Shown here piece after piece: positions 34,696 to 42,400 of a stretch of DNA of 64,000 bases (positions within the stretch are counted from its first letter, which is position 1; the number at the start of each line of letters is the position of its first letter). The DNA is taken from assembly GCA_016790225.1 (NCBI GenBank), contig JAEUOZ010000009.1, positions 1 to 64,000 on the forward strand, read 5' to 3'. This stretch comes from Rubrivivax sp. (GTDB lineage: Bacteria > Pseudomonadota > Gammaproteobacteria > Burkholderiales > Burkholderiaceae). Under the pieces are notes generated by a model. The model saw only the letters and a program-made list of their open reading frames with translations. It was not told the origin of the DNA and did not search any database. The position numbers and the translations under genes were made by a program.

Positions 34696-35946
34696 TCAGC
34701 GCGCGTGCTGCAGCGTGAACTGCATGACGTCGGTGCTGTTCGTGTCGAAGGCGGCTTCGCAGTAGGCCAGGTAGAACTCCCACAGACGGACAAAGCGGGT
34801 ATCGAAGCCCTGCGCGCGAACCTGCGGCAGCTGCTCCAGGAAACGATGACGCCAGATCCGCAGCGTCTGCGCGTAATCGGGGCCGAAGGCCAGTTCCTGC
34901 GTGATGCGAAGGCCCGCCTTCTGCGCTTCGGCCCGGAAGGCCGAGGGCGAGGGCAGCAGACCGCCCGGAAAGACATACTGCTGGATGAAATCGGTGGACT
35001 TCACGTAGCGCGCAAACAGGTCGTCGCGCACGGTGATGGTCTGGATGCAGGCCTTGCCCTGCGGCGCCAGGCAGCGCTTGATGGTCTCGAAATAGCCGGC
35101 CCAGTATTCGCGGCCGACAGCTTCGAACATCTCGATGGAGACGATGGCGTCAAAGCGTCCGTCGCCGGCCGTCGGCAGATCGCGGTAGTCCTGCAGGCGC
35201 AGATCCGCGCGGGACTCCAGACCGGCCCGCTGCAGGCGTTCGTGCGCATAGGCCAGCTGCTCGGTGGACAGGGTGACGCCGGTCAGGTGAGCGCCGGTTC
35301 GGGCCGCCTCTTCGGCCACCGCACCCCAGCCGCAACCGATCTCCAGCACGCGGCTGCCGGGGCCGACGCCGGCTTCGGACAGCGCACGCGCCATCTTGGC
35401 CTGCTGCGCCTGCTGCAGCGGCTGATCGGGCCGGCCGTCGAACCAGGCACTCGAATAGTTCATCGAGGGGTCCAGCCACAGCCCGTAGAAGCGGTTGCCC
35501 AGGTCGTAGTGCGCGTGGATGTTGCGGCGGCTGCCGGCGCGCGTATTGCGGCGCAGCAGATGCTGCAGGCGGTACAGCAGCGCACCCAGCGGGCTGCCGT
35601 AGATCGCGCGTTCAAGGCTTTCGCGGTTGAGCAGACCCAGCTTCAGCAGCGCCGGCAGATCGGGCGTGCTCCAGCCGCCTTCGAAATAGGTCTCCGCCAG
35701 GCCGATATCGCCATGCTTGAGCAGGCGCGAGAAGACCTGGTCGTCGTGCACCACGATGGCGGCACGAACCGCCTGCGGATCGGCACGGCCCACATAGTGA
35801 TGCATCTGGCCGCTCGGGCCCTGCAGGTCCAGCGTGCCATGCGTCAGGCGCTGCAGCATGGTCACCAGGCTGCGTTCAGCCTGGCCCGGCCGGGAACCCA
35901 GGCCCAGGCGGGCGGCATTGTCGGCTGAAGTGGAATGTGCGTTCAT
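34696..35946 (-). CDS. cfa: Cyclopropane-fatty-acyl-phospholipid synthase family methyltransferase
   Basis: 416 residues from the ATG at 35946 (ATGA overlap with the DUF1365 gene). An N-terminal lipid-binding part precedes the SAM domain with 'RVLEIGCGWGAVAEEA' (motif I). 'YDLGNRFYGLWLDPSMNYS', 'FDAIVSIEMFEAVG' and 'FIQQYVFPGGLLPS' are diagnostic of the family. It methylates unsaturated acyl chains on phospholipids. In this operon type the product may be a methylated unsaturated acyl chain, an intermediate of furan fatty acids, rather than a cyclopropane; the sequence alone does not decide. Confidence 0.94.
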   Translation of the reverse strand: MNAHSTSADNAARLGLGSRPGQAERSLVTMLQRLTHGTLDLQGPSGQMHHYVGRADPQAVRAAIVVHDDQVFSRLLKHGDIGLAETYFEGGWSTPDLPALLKLGLLNRESLERAIYGSPLGALLYRLQHLLRRNTRAGSRRNIHAHYDLGNRFYGLWLDPSMNYSSAWFDGRPDQPLQQAQQAKMARALSEAGVGPGSRVLEIGCGWGAVAEEAARTGAHLTGVTLSTEQLAYAHERLQRAGLESRADLRLQDYRDLPTAGDGRFDAIVSIEMFEAVGREYWAGYFETIKRCLAPQGKACIQTITVRDDLFARYVKSTDFIQQYVFPGGLLPSPSAFRAEAQKAGLRITQELAFGPDYAQTLRIWRHRFLEQLPQVRAQGFDTRFVRLWEFYLAYCEAAFDTNSTDVMQFTLQHAR

Positions 35947-36752
35947 CGGGTCACCAGGGCCGTCGGAGCGGCGGGCTTGCGGAAGAAGGGCACGCGCTTG
36001 CGCCACAGCGCAAGGGCCTGCCAGTGGATGCGGGCCATGACGCCATACGTCAGCAGCGGCATGGATCGCAGGGCGCTGCGCACGGCAGCCGGGGTCAAGG
36101 GCTCCAGGCGCCCGCTGACGCTGGTCACGATCAGCGGGCCCTGCTCGTCGACATGCTCCACGCGCGCGACCAGGCGATCGCCGGCACGGCCGAAGCGGAA
36201 GCGGTAGCCGCCGGCCACGCTGCAGAACGGCGACACATGCAGCCGCTTGTCGGTCTGCAGGGTCGCGCCCCAGGCCACATCGGCGCCGTCCAGCAGGTAG
36301 CAGTGGCGTTCGCCGAAGGTGTTGTTGACCTCGGCCACCACGGCGCGCAGGCGGCCGTCAGCCGCATGGCAGTACCAGAAGCTCACCGGCTTGAAGGCGT
36401 AGCCGAACATGCGCGGGTAGGTCTGCAGCCAGATCTCGCCGTCCGCGCCCTGGACGCCTTCGCGCTGCAGCAGGCCTTCCAGCCAGGCCAGCGCGTCAGG
36501 CCCGCCCTCGCCATGATCGGCATCGCGAAAGCCGAAGAGGCTGCGCCGGTTGCGTGACAGCGCTTCGCAGGGCTGATCGCGCAGACTGCGCATGGGCAGC
36601 ATCACGAACAGCGTCGGGTAGTGAAAGGCATGTGTGGCGGGGCGCAGGCGCGCATGGCGCACCTCGCCGTGCGCCAGCAGGGCCTGAGCCCCGCGCGCGC
36701 CAGGCCCGCCGGCGGGGGCCGGGGGCTCAGGGGGCGCGGACAGCGGTGCCAT
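35943..36752 (-). CDS. DUF1365 family protein
   Basis: 269 residues. DUF1365 signatures: 'HGEVRHARLRPATHAFHYPT', 'RRSLFGFRDADHG', 'QTYPRMFGYAFKPVSFWYCH', 'AEVNNTFGERHCYLL' and 'KRLHVSPFCSVAGGYRFRF'. The biochemical role is unknown. It sits next to cfa-type genes across proteobacteria and is part of the module induced by singlet oxygen in Rhodobacter. It has a 3-nt gap from the FAD oxidoreductase and overlaps cfa. The N-terminal 20 residues are Pro/Ala-rich and the start could lie slightly downstream. Confidence 0.92.
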   Translation of the reverse strand: MAPLSAPPEPPAPAGGPGARGAQALLAHGEVRHARLRPATHAFHYPTLFVMLPMRSLRDQPCEALSRNRRSLFGFRDADHGEGGPDALAWLEGLLQREGVQGADGEIWLQTYPRMFGYAFKPVSFWYCHAADGRLRAVVAEVNNTFGERHCYLLDGADVAWGATLQTDKRLHVSPFCSVAGGYRFRFGRAGDRLVARVEHVDEQGPLIVTSVSGRLEPLTPAAVRSALRSMPLLTYGVMARIHWQALALWRKRVPFFRKPAAPTALVTR

Positions 36753-36755
36753 GGC

Positions 36756-38192
36756 TCAGGCCGCCTGTTGCTGAAGGGCCTGGCCCGCCGCCGCCTCGGC
36801 GTGCAGCTGCTGGAGCACGCCTTCGGCGGCCGCGAGGCCGGCGCGCAGGCCGTCCTCATGGAAGCCGTATCCGCACCAGGCGCCGGCATACCAGGTCGAC
36901 GAGCGGCCTTGCAGCTGCGGCAAGCGGCGCTGCGATTCGATCGCGGCGGCGTCGAAGACCGGGTGCTCCCAGTCGAAGCGGCCGTGCGTGAGTTCAGCCC
37001 TGGGCTCGCGCAGCGGGTTCAGCGAGACGATCACCGGCTGCGCAAAGGGCAAGGGCTGCAGGCGGTTGATCCAGTAATGCAGGCACACGCTCTGTGCCCC
37101 GTCCGCTCGGGCCGCGTCGCCGGCCGCCCGTTCGAAGTTCCAGGCCGCCCAGGCCTTGCGGGCCACGGGCATCTGGCGCTCATCGGTGTGCAGCACGGCC
37201 ACGTTCTTCTGGGTGCGCAGCGCGCCCAGCACGCTGCGCTCATCGGGCCGCGCGTCATCGCCCAGCAGTTTCAGCGCCTGGGGTGCGTGACAAGCCAGCA
37301 CCACGGCATCGAAACGCTCGCTGCCCGCCGCCGTGTGCACCGTCACGCCTTGCGCATCGCGCCGCAGGCCCAGCACCGGGCAGCCGGCACGGGCGTCGGA
37401 AAGACCCTGGACGATCGCCCGCACATAGTGGCGCGATCCACCCGCGACGGTGTGCCAGGCCGGACGGCCTTCAACCTGCAGCAGGCCGTGGTTGTGGCAG
37501 AAGCGGATCAGCGTGGCCACCGGAAACTGCAGCATCTGCTCCAGCGGGCAGGACCAGATGCAGCCGATCATCGGCAGCAGATAGCCTTCGCGGAACGCAT
37601 GGCCGAAACGATGGCGCTGCAGAAAATCGCCCAGCGGTTCGGCCAGCGCATCGGCCTGGTTGCTGGTGGCCAGATCGGTGGCCAGGCGGTTGAAGCGCAG
37701 GATCTCGCGCAGCATGCCGTAGAAGGCGGGTGAGACCAGGTTGCGCCGCTGCGCAAACACCGTGTCCAGCGTGCTGCCGTTCCATTCCAGCCGGCGCGAG
37801 CGGCCATCGAGCCCATCCGGCGCCTGCACCGAGAACGACATGTCCGAGCGCGCCGTGCGCACGCCGAGCGTCTGGAACAGCGCGATCAGCTGCGGGTAGG
37901 TGCGTTCGTTGTAGACCAGGAAGCCGGTATCCACGCCATGCGTGAGCTTGCGACCCAGCGCGTCGGGCAAGCTGAGATCGACCGTGTGCGCATGGCCGCC
38001 GAAGGTGGGCGCCTTCTCGAACAGCGTGACCTGCAGGCCCGCCTCGCGCTGCAGGCGCCAGGCCGCACCGAGCCCGGAGATGCCAGCGCCGATGACGGCC
38101 ACGCGGCAGCCAGTGCCCGGTGCAAAGGACGCGTGGGGACGGGCTGTCGAGGGGGCCGTCGGGGGAGCGATGGAGCTTGTAACGACTTGCAT
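36756..38192 (-). CDS. FAD-dependent oxidoreductase (amine-oxidase type), first gene of the lipid operon
   Basis: 478 residues. The FAD Rossmann motif 'VAVIGAGISGLGAAWRLQ' starts near residue 31, followed by 'FGGHAHTVD', 'VDTGFLVYNERTYPQL', 'ACHAPQALKLL' and a C-terminal 'TWYAGAWCGYGFHEDGL' FAD-binding segment. This subfamily of flavin oxidoreductases or desaturases accompanies DUF1365 and Cfa in lipid-modifying clusters, so a reaction on an acyl chain is likely but unproven. The ATG lies only 8 nt after a good -10 hexamer (38201-38206), implying a nearly leaderless message; no Shine-Dalgarno is visible. The first 28 residues look disordered. Confidence 0.9.
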   Translation of the reverse strand: MQVVTSSIAPPTAPSTARPHASFAPGTGCRVAVIGAGISGLGAAWRLQREAGLQVTLFEKAPTFGGHAHTVDLSLPDALGRKLTHGVDTGFLVYNERTYPQLIALFQTLGVRTARSDMSFSVQAPDGLDGRSRRLEWNGSTLDTVFAQRRNLVSPAFYGMLREILRFNRLATDLATSNQADALAEPLGDFLQRHRFGHAFREGYLLPMIGCIWSCPLEQMLQFPVATLIRFCHNHGLLQVEGRPAWHTVAGGSRHYVRAIVQGLSDARAGCPVLGLRRDAQGVTVHTAAGSERFDAVVLACHAPQALKLLGDDARPDERSVLGALRTQKNVAVLHTDERQMPVARKAWAAWNFERAAGDAARADGAQSVCLHYWINRLQPLPFAQPVIVSLNPLREPRAELTHGRFDWEHPVFDAAAIESQRRLPQLQGRSSTWYAGAWCGYGFHEDGLRAGLAAAEGVLQQLHAEAAAGQALQQQAA

Positions 38193-38394
38193 GAGCCGGA
38201 AATATACCGGTCAGTTCAAGTCATGTCCATTTCAGTTCACATTATTGTCTTCAGGGTTTACTCGGGCATCCGGCTTTGACCATGCCCGGCGACCGGGCGC
38301 GCGGGCACGCGTTGCTCACTGGCGTGGCGGACATGCCAACAGCCCGCGGTGCGCACCTGCCGGTGGCCCGCGCGGCAAGGACCGTGCGCAGGGA
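38193..38394 (-). other. Gap between tetR and the lipid operon, without a gene
   Basis: This 202-bp region holds the promoter and repeats listed at 38201-38239. The rest (about 38260-38394) is GC-rich and shows no gene, terminator or further repeat that I can support. Confidence 0.5.
38201..38239 (-). promoter_or_regulatory. Sigma70-type promoter with overlapping direct repeats, lipid operon
   Basis: Reading the minus strand: -35 TGGACA (38224-38229), 17-bp spacer, -10 TATATT (38201-38206), each 5 of 6 to consensus. Two direct copies of TGAACTGA (38232-38239 and 38211-38218) are spaced 21 bp and bracket the -35. The inner copy continues as ACTGACCGGT, a core often seen in TetR-family operators. 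A repressor here would block RNA polymerase. The adjacent upstream TetR gene is the likely partner. No sigmaE(ChrR)-type TGATCC -35 is seen. Confidence 0.6.
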
Positions 38395-39009
38395 TCAGGC
38401 CGGCCGCGTGGCCAGGCCCGCAAAGCAGGTGCTGAGCATCCACTCGAAGATCTGCTCGCGGCTGTACTGGCCGGAAGCCTTCAGCAGCGGCAGCACCGGA
38501 TCGCAGGCGCGGGCATAGAGCGTGAACAGCACCACCTCCGGGGGCAGGCTGCGATCGATCTCGCCCGCCTGCTGCGCCTGCTCGATCCAGCCGCCCAGGG
38601 TCTCGGAGACCTCCATCAGCAGGCCGGTGTAGCCCTTGTCGGCCATCAGCACGTTGCGCAGCGTGGAGTTCTCGGCCGGCAGCGAGGGCATCGCGCCTTC
38701 GTACTGCATCTGCATGATCCAGAGCACCACGGCGCGCAGGCGTTCGGCCGGCTGCATGGTGGCCCGCATCGCCAGTTCGGCCAGCACCGCCTGGGCCCGC
38801 TGCAGGGTGCGCACCATCGCCGCGGCTGCCAGCGCTTCCTTCGAAGGGAAGTGCTTGTACAGGCTGGCCTTGGCGATGCCGACCTCGGCGGCGACCTCGT
38901 CCACGGTCATCTGCTCATAGCCGCGATCGGCCAGCAGGCGGTTGACGACATCGACGATCGCCTCTTCGCGAACCCGGAGCATGCGTTCGCGGACACTGGG
39001 GGCATTCAT
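38395..39009 (-). CDS. TetR/AcrR family transcriptional regulator
   Basis: 204 residues from the ATG at 39009 (a GTG two codons upstream at 39015 is possible). The N-terminal HTH is canonical: 'YEQMTVDEVAAEVGIAKASL' then 'YKHFPSKEALAAAAM'. The C-terminal helical ligand pocket is not diagnostic. It is co-directional with and upstream of the eight-gene lipid operon, separated by 202 bp that hold the promoter and repeats, so it is the likely local regulator and may sense an acyl compound. That ligand is a guess. Confidence 0.93.
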   Translation of the reverse strand: MNAPSVRERMLRVREEAIVDVVNRLLADRGYEQMTVDEVAAEVGIAKASLYKHFPSKEALAAAAMVRTLQRAQAVLAELAMRATMQPAERLRAVVLWIMQMQYEGAMPSLPAENSTLRNVLMADKGYTGLLMEVSETLGGWIEQAQQAGEIDRSLPPEVVLFTLYARACDPVLPLLKASGQYSREQIFEWMLSTCFAGLATRPA

Positions 39010-39260
39010 GGTCACCTGATTCTAGGCATCAGCCCTGCGTTGCGCCGGCCGTCTCGGATCCGGCCCTCGCTGCACCAGGGATTGGGCTCATGGCTGGCCC
39101 ATGCCTGGCCACCTGGCCACCTGACCACGCCGAGCCTGGCCGCGCCAGGAACCAGCGGCCGCTGGCGCCGCGTGGCGCCCGCTTTTGAGCCGGCCTTGGC
39201 TGCCTGATCCGCGCCTGAAAGCCGCCCGCAGGGCGCTAGATTCCAGGATGCCGGATTCCG

Positions 39261-39275
39261 CCCGCGTCACGCGGG
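39261..39275. repeat. Perfect 7-bp inverted repeat upstream of the GNAT-like gene
   Basis: CCCGCGT-C-ACGCGGG, with a 1-bp centre, lies 17 bp before the GTG start at 39292, within the 282-bp gap after tetR. It could be an operator or a fortuitous GC dyad. The rest of the gap (39010-39260) contains only imperfect CTGGCCAC repeats near 39090-39130. Confidence 0.35.
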
Positions 39276-39291
39276 CTACCGCCCAGTCACC

Positions 39292-40371
39292 GTGCTTTCA
39301 ACTGCTCATCCCGCTGCTTACCGGACCGAGGCCCATGCGCTGGCAGAGGCCGCCCCGTCGCTGCGCGACACGCTGTGCAGGCTCTGGGCTGGGCACGCAG
39401 GCATCGGCGGCCGCGCGCAGCAGAAGCTGCGGCACGCCTACTTGAACAACCCCGCGGGAGCCGGGCGCTGCCTGTTGCTGCGCACCGCCCATGACGCCGA
39501 TGCCGTGGGCGTGATCGGCCTGCACCAGCGCCAGTGGTGGCGCGGCGCCGAAGCCCGCCAGGTGCTGGCCCTGACGGACTTCGTCGTCGATCGCTCGCAC
39601 CGGACACTGGGTCCGGCTCTGCAGCTGATGCGCGCCGCGGTCGCCGACGGCCTTCAGGCCCAGGACCTTGTCTACGGCCTGCCCAATGCGGCGTCCCAGG
39701 CCGTGGCCCAGCGCGCCGGCCTGCGGCGCCTGGGGACCCTGCCCCGCCTGGGCAAGCTGCTGCGCAGCGCCTTCCTGCTGCGTCGCCAGGGCCTGGAGCA
39801 GCCGCCTCGCGCACTGACGGTGCCGATGGACGCCGCGCTGGCGGGCTTCGATGCAGCGATGACACAGGCCGCAGGCGTCGCCTGGCGCTGGCGGGAAGGC
39901 CGCTTCGACGATGCTCTGCTGGCGCGCCTGTGGGCCGCGCGCGACCCGACCCTCTGGCTGGCCGATCGCTCGCCTGAAGTTCTGGCCTGGCGCTTTTCCC
40001 CGGAGGCCGAGGCGGGCTGGCAGCTGAGCCTCGCGGAGTCCGCGCGCTCGGATCAGACAGCGCTGGGCTACGTGGTGTGGCGACGCGCCGGTGAACTGGT
40101 GGACATCGCCGATGTCCTGTGCAATGCGCCGCAGGAGCAGCTGGCCTCGCTGCTGCGCAGCTTTGCGCGGCGGATGCGCCGTCACACGGAGGCGACGGCC
40201 TTGACGCTGGAGTTTTCGGGCAGCCCGGCACTGATGCGCCAGCTGGCGCGGGCCGGCTTCGTCGCCAAGGAGACGGGCGCGGCCGTCTTCGGCCTGGCGC
40301 CTGGCGATGAACGACTCTGGGCTGCCGGGCCGCCGTACTTCACCCGCTTTGATCGAGATCCCGATGTCTGA
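39292..40371 (+). CDS. GNAT-like acyltransferase-type protein, first gene of biosynthetic cluster
   Basis: 359 residues from a GTG at 39292; no clear Shine-Dalgarno, so the start is uncertain. The N-terminal half resembles a GNAT fold ('VLALTDFVVDRSHRTLGPAL' and 'YGLPNAASQAVAQRAGLRRL', the latter like the 'N..s...y.k.GF' end of GNAT motif A/B). The second half has 'LARLWAARDPTLWLADRSPE' and a further beta-rich region, reminiscent of proteins in polysaccharide or exosortase loci. It may acylate an amine. The asnB-like gene follows after 43 bp. Confidence 0.65.
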   Translation: MLSTAHPAAYRTEAHALAEAAPSLRDTLCRLWAGHAGIGGRAQQKLRHAYLNNPAGAGRCLLLRTAHDADAVGVIGLHQRQWWRGAEARQVLALTDFVVDRSHRTLGPALQLMRAAVADGLQAQDLVYGLPNAASQAVAQRAGLRRLGTLPRLGKLLRSAFLLRRQGLEQPPRALTVPMDAALAGFDAAMTQAAGVAWRWREGRFDDALLARLWAARDPTLWLADRSPEVLAWRFSPEAEAGWQLSLAESARSDQTALGYVVWRRAGELVDIADVLCNAPQEQLASLLRSFARRMRRHTEATALTLEFSGSPALMRQLARAGFVAKETGAAVFGLAPGDERLWAAGPPYFTRFDRDPDV

Positions 40372-40414
40372 CGAGGCGCCGACGTCCCGCGCGGGAGCCC
40401 AGGCCTGATCGACG

Positions 40415-42400
40415 ATGTGCGGCATCGCGGGCCTCTTCCATCACCGCAGCGGCCGTGCGCCGGCGCGCGATGAACTGAAGCGCCTGCTGGGCGGCGTGGC
40501 GCACCGCGGCCCTGATGGCCAGGGGCTGTGGCAGGCCGCTGCCGTGGGCCTGGTGCACGCGCGGCTGTCGCTGGTGGATCTGGCTGGCGGCGCGCAGCCG
40601 CTGGCCAACGAGGATGGCAGCCTGCAGCTGGTGTGCAACGGCGAGATCTACAACCACCACGAGCTGCGGCGCGATCTGCGCGCGCGCGGTCATGTCTTCC
40701 GCACGGCCAGCGACAGCGAGGTGCTGGTCCACCTGTATGAAGAGTGTGGCGACGCGCTCGTCGATGCGCTGGACGGGCCGTTTGCACTGGCGCTGTGGGA
40801 CGCACGACGACAGCGCCTGCTGCTGGCACGCGACCGCGTCGGCATGCGCCCGCTCGTCTGGACCGAGACCGCAGACGGGCTGGCCTTCGCGTCCGAGGCC
40901 AAGGCCCTGCTCGCCCTGCCTGGCCAGCTGCGGCGGCTGGACGCGCTGGCCCTGGCCCAGTGCTGGGCCGGCTGGGCTCCGCTGGAGCCGCGCACGGTCT
41001 TCGAGGGCATCCACAGCCTGCCCCCCGGCCACACGCTGAGCATCGAGGCCGACGGCCGGCGGCGGCTGCACCGCTACTGGGATTGGACGTTTGATGTCGA
41101 ACCGGCGCTCGCGGCGCAGCCCACAGCCACGCTGGCCGAAGAACTGCGTGAGCGGCTGCAGGCCAGCGTCAGGCTGCAGTTGCAGGCCGATGTGCCGGTC
41201 GGCGTCTACCTCAGCGGCGGCCTGGACTCTTCGGCGCTGGCCGCGCTGATGCCCCCCGATGCTCATGGCGCGGACGAGCCGCCGCGCCAGGCCTTTTCCC
41301 TCCGCTTCGAGGACGCTGCCTTCGATGAAGGCGCGGCACAGCAGCAGGCGGCACGCAGTCTGGGCGCCAAACACCACAGCCTGCTGTGCACGCGTGCCGA
41401 CATCGCAGCGGCATTCCGCCGGGCGGTGTGGCACGCGGAGCTGCCGTTGCTGCGCAGCGCGCCTGCGCCGCTGATGCTGCTGGCGCAGCGTGTGCGCGAG
41501 TGCGGCATCAAGGCCGTGCTCAGCGGCGAAGGTGCCGACGAGCTCTTTGCCGGGTATGACCTGTTCAAGGAAGCGCAGGTCCGGCGCTTCATCGCGCGCC
41601 AGCCGCACAGCCTGCAGCGGCGCCGCCTGCTGCAGCGGCTGCACCCGCATCTGCAGCACTCACCGGTGGCGCGCGGCGCGCTGGGTGGTGCCGCGCTGCT
41701 GGCCGGCCCGCATGCGCCGGGCGAGGCACTCTTCGCCCACGGGCCACGGCTGCGCGCCGGGCTGCGCGCGCTGTCGCTGTGGCGGCCCGAGCACCTGGCA
41801 GGTATCGATCCGCCCGCGCTGGAGGCCGACTTTGGCGCGCAACTGCCGCCCGGCAGCGAGCGCTGGCCCGCGCTGTCGCGCGATCAGTATCTGGAGGCGC
41901 ACACCCTGCTCTCAGGCTATCTGCTGGGCGCGCAGGGGGACCGCATGGCCATGGCCCATGGCGTCGAGCTGCGCCACCCCTTCCTCGATCACAGGCTCAT
42001 CGAGTGGGCCGGCCGGCTGCCGCCGCGCCTGAAGCTGAACGGCCTTCGCGAGAAGTTCCTGTTGCGCGAAGCGATGCGGGGCCGCCTGCCGGAAGCGGTG
42101 CGCGGTCGCGTGAAACAGCCCTACCGCGCGCCCGACGCCGCCAGCTTCTTCAACGCCCGGGGCGAGCCGGCTGACATCGTGCGCGAGTGCCTGAGCGCGG
42201 AAGCGCTGACCGAAGCCGGCTGGTTCGAGCCCGCGCGCGTCGCCCGGCTGGTGGACAAGTGCGCGGCCGGCCGCGCCATCGGCTTTGCCGACAACATGGC
42301 GCTGCTGGGCGTGCTCTCCGTGCAATGCCTGCACCGCGACCTGATCGCTGCTCCGCCCGTCTTCGATTCGCGCGGCGGCGCTTCTCACCTGGGATCATGA
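40415..42400 (+). CDS. asnB: Glutamine-hydrolysing asparagine synthase-like amidotransferase
   Basis: 661 residues starting MCGIAGLF, so Cys2 becomes the N-terminal glutaminase nucleophile after Met removal. The class II glutaminase domain covers about 1-210 ('HRGPDGQGLW', 'RLSLVDLAGGAQPL', 'NGEIYNH'). The synthetase domain follows with the PP-loop 'VYLSGGLDSSALAAL' near residue 267 and 'LSGEGADELFAGYDLF'. It can form an amide from a carboxylate using ATP and glutamine. In this cluster the acceptor may be a pathway intermediate rather than aspartate; this is inferred from context only. Its stop overlaps the ligase start (ATGA). Confidence 0.92.
   Translation: MCGIAGLFHHRSGRAPARDELKRLLGGVAHRGPDGQGLWQAAAVGLVHARLSLVDLAGGAQPLANEDGSLQLVCNGEIYNHHELRRDLRARGHVFRTASDSEVLVHLYEECGDALVDALDGPFALALWDARRQRLLLARDRVGMRPLVWTETADGLAFASEAKALLALPGQLRRLDALALAQCWAGWAPLEPRTVFEGIHSLPPGHTLSIEADGRRRLHRYWDWTFDVEPALAAQPTATLAEELRERLQASVRLQLQADVPVGVYLSGGLDSSALAALMPPDAHGADEPPRQAFSLRFEDAAFDEGAAQQQAARSLGAKHHSLLCTRADIAAAFRRAVWHAELPLLRSAPAPLMLLAQRVRECGIKAVLSGEGADELFAGYDLFKEAQVRRFIARQPHSLQRRRLLQRLHPHLQHSPVARGALGGAALLAGPHAPGEALFAHGPRLRAGLRALSLWRPEHLAGIDPPALEADFGAQLPPGSERWPALSRDQYLEAHTLLSGYLLGAQGDRMAMAHGVELRHPFLDHRLIEWAGRLPPRLKLNGLREKFLLREAMRGRLPEAVRGRVKQPYRAPDAASFFNARGEPADIVRECLSAEALTEAGWFEPARVARLVDKCAAGRAIGFADNMALLGVLSVQCLHRDLIAAPPVFDSRGGASHLGS

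Noticed and set aside
39090..39180. Insertion-sequence remnant in the tetR-GNAT gap
   Set aside because: Only imperfect CTGGCCAC repeats in GC-rich DNA are visible, with no transposase fragment or target duplication.
40365..40409. A 14-codon ORF between the GNAT-like gene and asnB
   Set aside because: It lacks the double ATGA coupling of the 27-codon ORF and is short enough to be accidental.
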